Notes under the pieces: generated by a model
What the model saw: the letters and a program-made list of their open reading frames with translations, nothing else
Database searches by the model: none
Told to the model about the DNA's origin: nothing
Program-made: the position numbers and the translations under genes
From: Allobrachymonas sp.
GTDB lineage: Bacteria > Pseudomonadota > Gammaproteobacteria > Burkholderiales > Burkholderiaceae_C
DNA: 5,041 nucleotides
Direction: 5' to 3'
NCBI GenBank assembly: GCA_018054915.1
Contig: JAGPIR010000117.1
Location: forward strand, 1 to 5,041
Shown: positions 1 to 3,921 of the stretch, piece after piece
How the letters are laid out: each line of letters starts with the position of its first letter
Numbering within the stretch: the stretch's first letter is position 1

Positions 1-752
1 AGCTCCTGCATCTGCTTGGTGCTGTGGAAATACTGCTGGTGCGTGAAGCGGCGCACCCGGCGCTGGTTGCCCAGAATTTCGCCTTCGGCGATGCAAATGC
101 GTGCCTCGTGGGCTTCAAAGCCGTCGGCTGCCAGAAACTGCATGGGGTGCGTGGCCACCACGGGCAATTGCATGCGTTGCGCCAGCATCATGGCGGCAGC
201 AACGTAAGGCTCGTCGTTGCTGCGGCCCGCACGCTGAAGCTCAATGTAGAACCGGTTGGGGAAGGTGGCGGCGCATTGCAACGCCACATCATGCGCCTGC
301 GCCAGGTCGGCCCCCAAAAGGGAGGGCCCCAGCGGACCGGCCAGCGCGCCCGAAAGCATGATCAGACCGTCGCCCAATTCTTGCAGCCAGGCCCATTGCA
401 ATGTGGCCTGCTCCTTGTTGCCAACGGCCAGCCAGCCGCGGGTTAGCAGTTCGCACAGGTTGAGATAACCCTGCTGGTTCTGCGCCAGTAGCAGCACGCG
501 CGGCAGGGGCCTATCCTTGACTGAGGGCAAAAGGTCTTCGATCAGCACTTCTGCGCCCAAGATCGGCTGCACGCCGGCCTTGATTGCCGCCCGGTAGAAC
601 TTGACGGCACCAAACAGGTTGTTGAGATCGGTCAAAGCCAGCGCAGGCTGCCCGTCTTGGGCGGCTGCAGTTACGGCCTCGTCGATACGCAGGGTGCTGT
701 CAACGACGGAAAATTCAGAATGCAGACGCAGATGGACAAACATGACGGGCAT
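1..752 (-). CDS. dnaE: DNA polymerase III subunit alpha, N-terminal part (runs off left edge)
   Basis: This is the catalytic alpha subunit of the replicative DNA polymerase III holoenzyme, which synthesises the chromosome in the cytoplasm. Only the first 250 residues are present; the full protein is normally about 1,150-1,180 residues, so the palm and fingers lie outside. The N-terminus reads FVHLRLHSEFSVVDSTLR, followed by ALTDLNNLFGAVKFY (residues 39-53), GVQPILGAEV (60-69) and FEAHEARICIAEGE (212-225), all collinear with the DnaE PHP domain. The metal-binding motifs are degenerate: the first His of the canonical HxH is Arg9, and the His of the TDH motif is Leu43. This resembles E. coli DnaE, whose PHP domain is inactive. 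Two in-frame ATGs are possible, at 752 and 743. I chose 752 because family members usually carry a few residues before FVHLR, but neither has a clear Shine-Dalgarno. The 136-bp gap to the reductase gene (753-888) shows no convincing promoter or terminator. The frame is open to the window edge, with no frameshift. Confidence 0.93.
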   Translation of the reverse strand, partial: MPVMFVHLRLHSEFSVVDSTLRIDEAVTAAAQDGQPALALTDLNNLFGAVKFYRAAIKAGVQPILGAEVLIEDLLPSVKDRPLPRVLLLAQNQQGYLNLCELLTRGWLAVGNKEQATLQWAWLQELGDGLIMLSGALAGPLGPSLLGADLAQAHDVALQCAATFPNRFYIELQRAGRSNDEPYVAAAMMLAQRMQLPVVATHPMQFLAADGFEAHEARICIAEGEILGNQRRVRRFTHQQYFHSTKQMQE

Positions 753-888
753 TTTACCGGCGCATGCGCAAGCCCTTGTTCAGGATTCTTCATGGCAGGC
801 AGGAGTGGTGTTGCGGCGAGGCAAAAAGGGCCGGGGTGGTCACCGTTCGTTGCCAGTGCAGTGCTTGCGTGCGGATTGGTTGCTTGCC

Positions 889-2235
889 CTAGCGCATGGC
901 GAACAGTTCCTGGTGGAAATGCTGCATGGGAAAGCCGTGCCGGTTAAAGTCGCTGCGCAAGGCTTGTGCAAAATCTGCCGGACCGCAGAACCAGATGCTG
1001 GCATTCTTCCATTCTGGTACAGCCGTGCGAATGTTTTTGCCGTTCAGGCGGCCATCATTCCGAGTGTGCAGCACGTGCAACCGGATGCCGGCGGCATCAG
1101 CGTCGGCTTGCAGCAGGGCCATGGTGGGCGGGTCATAGTCGGTGGTGCAGTGAAACAGATCCACCTTGGGCGCCTGCTCGCCCCGTTGGGCAATTTCCTT
1201 CAGGCGGGCAATGAAGGGCGTGATGCCGATGCCGCCTCCCACCCAGATCTGGCGGGGCGGCGTGTCGTCGAAGGTGAAGCAGCCGTATGGGCCTTCGACC
1301 GTGACCGGCATGCCGGGCTTAAGGCGTTCGTGCAAGGTGGACGTATGGTCTCCCAGTGCCTTGGTGATGAACTGCACCATGGGGTTTTTCGGATCCCACG
1401 CCGAGGACAGGGTGTAGGGGTGGGCGCGCTCGTCCGAAAAGGCCGAAACAAAGGCAAACTGCCCGGAGCGGTGCCCCTTCCAGCCGGGGGTGAGCCGGAT
1501 GTCGGTGCGGGTCACCTTCAGCTCGGGAATGTAGGCGACCTGCGCGACGGTGCCACTCACCTGTCGGTTTTTGCCCACGCGCTTGAACAGCACCAGCAGC
1601 GAAGACACCGTGCCGGCGAGCAGCATGAGGGCCAAAACCCAGCCAATGGGTTGGCTCCAATACGCCATTTTGGTCAGGACGACCGTGTGATAAACCAATG
1701 CCAGATAGGCTAACGCCAGCCATTTGTGCGTCTTGATGAACAAGCGGTAGGGAAAGTATTTGACCAATGCCAACACCAGCAGGATCAGGGCGATGTAAAA
1801 AGCCTTTTCTCCCAACTCTTCAGCAAACCCGCGCTGGCTGCGCAGCCATGTTTCCAGGGTGCTGGCTATTTGCGTGGCATTGCCGGGTGGGCCGCCACGA
1901 GCCGGACGTTCGAGCCAGCCCCAGCCCACCATCCATTTGCTGCCCTTGGCCCACCACCAGTGCAGCAGGCTGCTGACCAGGGCCACGATGCCCAACCATT
2001 TGTGCAGGCGATACATCTTGTCCAGCCCGTTGAGTGTGCGTTCCAGCCATACGGGGCGCACGGACAGCAGCATGCAGATGCTCATGGCGCCAATGGCGAT
2101 GACGCCGCTGTACTGTACGAACACGCCCCGGAAGGCGAAATAGCTCAACGGCTGCGGCCACAGCGTGTCGGCCAGCAGCCACAGGCCGGTTGTGAGCAGC
2201 AGAAATCCCCAGAGGGCGATTTTGATGTTTCTCAT
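889..2235 (-). CDS. Ferric-reductase-like transmembrane flavocytochrome (NAD(P)H oxidoreductase)
   Basis: This complete 448-residue integral membrane oxidoreductase would pass electrons from cytoplasmic NAD(P)H through FAD to haem in the membrane, and on to a periplasmic acceptor. The N-terminal half (about 1-220) has roughly six hydrophobic helices. Two His pairs have the spacing of the bis-haem ligands in ferric reductases and NADPH oxidases: His78/His92 (13 residues between) and His170/His183 (12 between). The C-terminal half is a ferredoxin-reductase fold, with FAD motif HPYTLSS (272-278), nucleotide-binding GGGIGITP (333-340), CGP (417-419) and an F-HxE-F-type ending near Glu443. The start is supported by GAGA about 7 bases upstream of the ATG; the stop is TAG. 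It is divergent from the C40 lipoprotein gene and lies upstream of dnaE on the same strand. I found no strong sigma-70 promoter for it. The acceptor is unknown: ferric chelates, oxygen (a bacterial NOX) or another redox partner are all possible. Family assignment is firm; physiological role is not. Confidence 0.9.
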   Translation of the reverse strand: MRNIKIALWGFLLLTTGLWLLADTLWPQPLSYFAFRGVFVQYSGVIAIGAMSICMLLSVRPVWLERTLNGLDKMYRLHKWLGIVALVSSLLHWWWAKGSKWMVGWGWLERPARGGPPGNATQIASTLETWLRSQRGFAEELGEKAFYIALILLVLALVKYFPYRLFIKTHKWLALAYLALVYHTVVLTKMAYWSQPIGWVLALMLLAGTVSSLLVLFKRVGKNRQVSGTVAQVAYIPELKVTRTDIRLTPGWKGHRSGQFAFVSAFSDERAHPYTLSSAWDPKNPMVQFITKALGDHTSTLHERLKPGMPVTVEGPYGCFTFDDTPPRQIWVGGGIGITPFIARLKEIAQRGEQAPKVDLFHCTTDYDPPTMALLQADADAAGIRLHVLHTRNDGRLNGKNIRTAVPEWKNASIWFCGPADFAQALRSDFNRHGFPMQHFHQELFAMR

Positions 2236-2312
2236 GAATTTTCTCGGCGTTTGGAGTGCGTCTTGTTATCAGAAGTTCGTTGCGCGTATCCCGTTGGTGG
2301 CAACGTTACGGT

Positions 2313-2340
2313 GTATTTTGAATACTGAATATGAATTCAG
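2313..2340. repeat. Two abutting short inverted repeats in the divergent promoter region
   Basis: Seen directly: GTATT-TTG-AATAC (2313-2325) shares its last C with CTGAAT-ATGA-ATTCAG (2325-2340). TGAATA-type hexamers also recur at 2319, 2326 and 2332. The patch is AT-rich inside a GC-richer region. It lies 13-40 bp upstream of the -35 box of the plus-strand lipoprotein gene and about 80-105 bp upstream of the minus-strand reductase ATG. That position would suit an operator for one or both genes. It does not resemble a full Fur box (GATAATGATAATCATTATC), so no regulator is named. Confidence 0.4.
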
Positions 2341-2352
2341 GAGGAATGCTAC

Positions 2353-2381
2353 TTGGCGACACATGCGAATTGTGCTACAAC
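2353..2381 (+). promoter_or_regulatory. Candidate sigma-70 promoter with extended -10 for the C40 lipoprotein gene
   Basis: The -35 box TTGGCG (2353-2358) is separated by 17 bases from the -10 box TACAAC (2376-2381), which is preceded by TGC (an extended -10 TGn motif). Each hexamer matches 4 of 6 consensus bases, and the spacing is ideal. Transcription would begin near 2388, just upstream of the AAGGGG ribosome site. This supports the start codon at 2409 over the in-frame ATGs at 2331 and 2346, which would lie upstream of the transcript. Confidence 0.5.
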
Positions 2382-2408
2382 AATTTCTATCCATTTCAAG
2401 GGGTTGGG

Positions 2409-3005
2409 ATGAAGACTTGTCAGTTGACTTTGCACAATGACACCAACCCGCCATCCTTGCCGCGTCGCCAATGGTTGTTGGGTTCAGGTCTGGGGATTGT
2501 TGCCTTGTTGCTGACAGGGTGCGGAGCGGCGCCGGCCCGCACCAGCGTTCGATCGGGAATCCGTGGTACACGACGGGGCAGCGTGCCCGATGTGGCTGCT
2601 GTTCGCCCGTTACTGCTGGATGTACGCCAGCGCGAAGCGGCCGTGGCGCGCGCCATTTTGGCCATCAATGCGCCGTATCGATTTGGCGGCAATACGCTTG
2701 ATGCCGGTTTTGATTGCAGCGGGCTGGTGCAGTATGTGTTCAGCGGCGTTTCCAGTGAAATGCTGCCCCGCAGCACCCTGCAATGGGCGCAGGCGAGCCG
2801 TCCCATTGATGCAGGACGGTTGCAGCGGGGGGATCTGGTATTTTTCAATACCATGGATGTGGCGTTTTCGCATATGGGTATCTATATTGGCGGTCGGCAG
2901 TTCGTTCATGCACCGTCCAGTGGCAAGGTGGTCAGTACAGAGAGTCTGGACAAGGACTATTATTTCTCCCGGTTTGATGGTGCCAGAACCGTTTTTTCGT
3001 CCTGA
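2409..3005 (+). CDS. NlpC/P60 (C40) family cell-wall peptidase lipoprotein
   Basis: This is a 198-residue predicted lipoprotein with a cysteine-peptidase domain of the NlpC/P60 family, whose members cleave peptide crosslinks or stems of peptidoglycan in the periplasm (E. coli Spr/MepS and NlpC are relatives). The N-terminus has RRQWLL (19-24), a hydrophobic stretch and lipobox LTGC with Cys38 as the lipidated residue. Gly follows the Cys, so there is no inner-membrane-retention Asp. The RRxWLL pattern could direct Tat export, although Sec is also possible. A linker (39-80) leads to the catalytic domain (about 81-198): Cys103 in FDCSGLVQY, His155 in SHMGIYIG and His167 in FVHAPS form the expected triad, and RGDLVFF (140-146) is also typical. 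The start at 2409 has AAGGGG five bases upstream and places the signal peptide at the terminus; upstream in-frame ATGs at 2331 and 2346 would add an unlikely extension. It appears monocistronic, with groES 448 bp downstream. The exact bond cleaved is not predictable here. Confidence 0.92.
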   Translation: MKTCQLTLHNDTNPPSLPRRQWLLGSGLGIVALLLTGCGAAPARTSVRSGIRGTRRGSVPDVAAVRPLLLDVRQREAAVARAILAINAPYRFGGNTLDAGFDCSGLVQYVFSGVSSEMLPRSTLQWAQASRPIDAGRLQRGDLVFFNTMDVAFSHMGIYIGGRQFVHAPSSGKVVSTESLDKDYYFSRFDGARTVFSS

Positions 3006-3118
3006 TTCCACCTCTTGCTCAAGCGGGGCGTTTCGGACATCCTTCGCTGCCTGAGCCATGCCGAAGTTGTTGCCGGATAGATAAAAGTAGCCGTTTGCTT
3101 GACCCAGGTTTTAACTGG

Positions 3119-3144
3119 CAGACGCTGGGCGCGCAGTCTGTTTT
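3119..3144 (+). terminator. Weak candidate terminator of the C40 lipoprotein gene
   Basis: CAGACGC (3119-3125) can pair with GC-A-GTCTG (3133-3140), with one bulged A and a 7-base loop, followed by TTTTG. The stem is modest and the T tract is only four bases, 114 bp past the stop codon. It is the best intrinsic-terminator candidate I could find for this gene, but a Rho-dependent end is equally plausible. Confidence 0.3.
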
Positions 3145-3216
3145 GTCTGGAGCGTGTCCGGCAATCAGCCGTTGTGGCTGAAATGGCTGGCGAGTTTTCT
3201 GGCCCTGGCTTCGCAA

Positions 3217-3236
3217 TTCCCTTTGCTGGAAGGGAA
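3217..3236. repeat. Perfect 7-bp inverted repeat just upstream of the groESL promoter
   Basis: TTCCCTT (3217-3223) and AAGGGAA (3230-3236) are exact reverse complements around a 6-base spacer, TGCTGG. The right arm runs into an A tract. The repeat ends 18 bases before the CTTGAAA box. Neither strand gives a T tract long enough to call a terminator. It could be a protein-binding site or the 3' stem of the upstream transcript. Confidence 0.4.
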
Positions 3237-3254
3237 AAAACAAACCCCTCATGT

Positions 3255-3282
3255 CTTGAAAGACAAGGAAATGCCTTAATAT
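3255..3282 (+). promoter_or_regulatory. groESL heat-shock promoter (sigma-32 type, possibly overlapping sigma-70)
   Basis: CTTGAAA (3255-3261) is a perfect match to the sigma-32 -35 element. The matching -10 would be the region starting CCTTAATA at 3274, 13 bases after CTTGAA. It keeps the leading CC but is otherwise a poor match to CCCCATNT. The same bases give a sigma-70-like pair, TTGAAA (3256-3261) and TAATAT (3277-3282), with a short 15-base spacer. The start would fall near 3288, inside the CIRCE element, which is the usual arrangement for repression. Confidence 0.7.
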
Positions 3283-3308
3283 TGGCACTCATCAGGCGGG
3301 AGTGCTAA
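3282..3308 (+). promoter_or_regulatory. CIRCE element (HrcA repressor operator)
   Basis: TTGGCACTC (3282-3290), nine spacer bases (3291-3299) and GAGTGCTAA (3300-3308) match the CIRCE consensus TTAGCACTC-N9-GAGTGCTAA at 17 of 18 arm positions; the one change is G at 3284. HrcA binds this element and represses groESL and often dnaK operons, releasing when the chaperonin is titrated by unfolded protein. Its overlap with the predicted transcription start fits repression by blocking initiation. The hrcA gene is not in the window. Confidence 0.95.
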
Positions 3309-3354
3309 CAGTGATCGACTATGGTTGTTCTGCCCTGCCTGTGCTGTTGTGTTT

Positions 3355-3423
3355 CCGGAGGATGCCCCCTTGTATTTCAGGGGGTGTTTTTTGCCCGCGC
3401 AGAAGCGCGTATCTCCGGTTTTT
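3355..3423 (+). promoter_or_regulatory. Structured groES leader RNA with terminator-like hairpin (predicted)
   Basis: Complementary segments visible by eye: closing helix CCGGAG (3355-3360) with CTCCGG (3413-3418); inside it hairpin CCCCCT (3365-3370) with AGGGGG (3379-3384), followed by TGTTTTTT; and hairpin CGCGC (3396-3400)-AGAA-GCGCG (3405-3409). The closing helix is itself followed by TTTTT (3419-3423). Together they form a compact three-way-junction-like fold between CIRCE and groES, starting about 67 bases into the leader. The groES ribosome site at 3441 lies outside the fold. It could attenuate transcription, stabilise the 5' end or act as a processing site. No known riboswitch or ROSE-thermometer class was recognised. 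Confidence 0.45.
3365..3392 (+). terminator. Intrinsic-terminator-like hairpin inside the groES leader
   Basis: A 6-bp stem CCCCCT/AGGGGG (five G-C pairs plus one T-A) with an 8-base loop can be extended by G-T wobbles. It is followed two bases later by six Ts (3387-3392). It has the shape of a Rho-independent terminator but lies between the groESL promoter and the groES start, so it would act as an attenuator if functional. The 8-base loop and short stem suggest incomplete termination. Confidence 0.4.
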
Positions 3424-3453
3424 CATTGTTGATACAAGCAAGGAGTCATGTTC

Positions 3454-3741
3454 ATGAAGCTGCGCCCACTCGCCGATCGCGTGATCGTCAAGCGCCTGGA
3501 AAACGAAACCAAAACCGCTTCCGGTATCGTCATTCCCGAAAATGCTGCGGAAAAGCCCGACCAGGGTGAAGTGCTCGCCGTTGGCCCCGGACGTGTCGAG
3601 GACGGCAAGATGATTGCCATGCATGTGAAAGCGGGCGACCGCGTGCTGTTTGGCAAGTACAGCGGCCAGGCCGTCAAGGTCGATGGCGAAGAAATGCTGG
3701 TCATGAAGGAAGACGATCTGTTCGCCGTGATCGAACAGTAA
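3454..3741 (+). CDS. groES: Co-chaperonin GroES (Hsp10)
   Basis: This complete 95-residue protein forms the heptameric lid that caps the GroEL ring and encloses folding substrate in the cytoplasm. The opening MKLRPLADRVIVKR is the family N-terminus. The mobile loop spans about residues 16-33 with the GroEL-contacting hydrophobic tripeptide IVI (25-27) after SG. The roof hairpin follows near GPGRVEDGK (44-52), and the end EEMLVMKEDDLFAVIEQ is typical. Ala7 replaces the His common in PLHDRV. I start at 3454 because AGGAG (3441-3445) lies 8 bases upstream and the family begins with this Met. An in-frame ATG at 3448 is only 2 bases from AGGAG and would merely add Met-Phe. The gene heads the groESL operon under the CTTGAAA/CIRCE promoter and is separated from groEL by an unusually long structured spacer. 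Confidence 0.98.
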   Translation: MKLRPLADRVIVKRLENETKTASGIVIPENAAEKPDQGEVLAVGPGRVEDGKMIAMHVKAGDRVLFGKYSGQAVKVDGEEMLVMKEDDLFAVIEQ

Positions 3742-3753
3742 TTGCAGCCGGCG

Positions 3754-3854
3754 CAATGCAGGGCACCGGAACTGCATGCGGCAAGCATGGGTTCTGGCGG
3801 CAGGACTGGTCGTATCAGAGCCTCTGCATTGTCCCCATCATGCAGTTCTTTTTT
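3754..3854 (+). promoter_or_regulatory. Four-segment, mutually exclusive RNA fold between groES and groEL (predicted switch)
   Basis: Four segments share a TGCA core: S1 ATGCAG (3756-3761), S2 CTGCAT (3772-3777), S3 CTGCAT (3824-3829) and S4 ATGCAG (3840-3845). Local pairing gives S1:S2 and S3:S4, each a 6-bp stem with a 10-base loop. Long-range pairing gives longer helices: CAATGCAG (3754-3761) with CTGCATTG (3824-3831), 8 bp, and GAACTGCATG (3769-3778) with CATGCAGTTC (3839-3848), 10 bp. The two long-range helices cross, so they form a pseudoknot or exclude one another. The T tract at 3849-3854 follows either S4-containing helix. Such logic could make partial termination or RNA processing set the groEL to groES ratio. 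This is inference from complementarity; no described RNA family was recognised. Confidence 0.45.
3824..3854 (+). terminator. Intrinsic-terminator-like hairpin between groES and groEL
   Basis: CTGCAT (3824-3829) pairs with ATGCAG (3840-3845) around a 10-base loop and is directly followed by TTCTTTTTT (3846-3854). The stem is short with only three G-C pairs, so read-through into groEL is expected. The alternative 10-bp helix from 3769-3778 to 3839-3848 would place the same T tract immediately after a stronger but longer-range stem. Confidence 0.4.
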
Positions 3855-3861
3855 CGCTCGT

Positions 3862-3874
3862 CGGGCACCGCCCG
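3862..3874 (+). repeat. Small GC hairpin upstream of groEL
   Basis: CGGGC (3862-3866) and GCCCG (3870-3874) are exact reverse complements around the 3-base loop ACC, soon after the T tract of the preceding hairpin. An 8-bp palindrome, CACATGTG (3884-3891), and GTAC-TGA-GTAC (3897-3907) follow before the groEL ribosome site. They may be 5'-end stabilising structures or chance; no T tract follows, so it is not a terminator. Confidence 0.3.
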
Positions 3875-3921
3875 TTCGTGGCACACATGTGAATTTGTAC
3901 TGAGTACTGGAGAAATATCAA

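Larger units (their letters stand above)
3006..3254. other. Intergenic stretch between the C40 gene and the groESL promoter
   Basis: No gene is supported here. Reading frames that cross it lack ribosome sites, use poor starts and run into the CIRCE or groES signals. It contains a weak terminator candidate (3119-3144), a small TCAGCC-GTTGT-GGCTGA hairpin (3165-3181) with no following T tract, and a perfect 7-bp inverted repeat at 3217-3236. There is no resemblance to a tRNA or an IS end. Confidence 0.6.

Noticed and set aside
753..888. Possible terminator of the reductase gene (minus strand, CCGGCCCTTTTTG near 827-839)
   Set aside because: The T run is present on the minus strand, but no stable stem precedes it; only 3-4 bp complementarity with tiny loops was found.
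601..1713. Long 370-codon plus-strand open frame opposite dnaE and the reductase gene
   Set aside because: It crosses two well-supported minus-strand genes and their intergenic gap, and shows no recognisable protein motif.
2331..2408. Upstream extension of the C40 lipoprotein to ATG 2331 or 2346
   Set aside because: The AGGAGG at 2339-2344 is only one base from ATG 2346 and lies after 2331. The candidate promoter at 2353-2381 lies downstream of both, and the extension would bury the signal peptide.
2363..2440. Short 25-codon leader-peptide-like frame (starts MRIVLQQ) before the C40 gene
   Set aside because: The AGGAGG upstream is about 18 bases away, too far, and the predicted transcription start lies inside the frame.
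3099..3308. 69-codon plus-strand frame in the C40-groES gap
   Set aside because: It begins at a TTG with no ribosome site and runs through the groESL promoter and CIRCE element.
3321..3569. 82-codon open frame in the groES leader (starts MVVLPCLCCC), possibly a leader peptide
   Set aside because: No ribosome site lies at a usable distance from its ATG, and its second half is an out-of-frame reading of groES.
3761..3870. 8-bp direct repeat GGGCACCG (3761-3768 and 3863-3870) flanking the spacer hairpins, as an insertion target duplication
   Set aside because: There are no terminal inverted repeats or transposon features between the copies, and an 8-bp match in a GC-rich stretch of this size can occur by chance.
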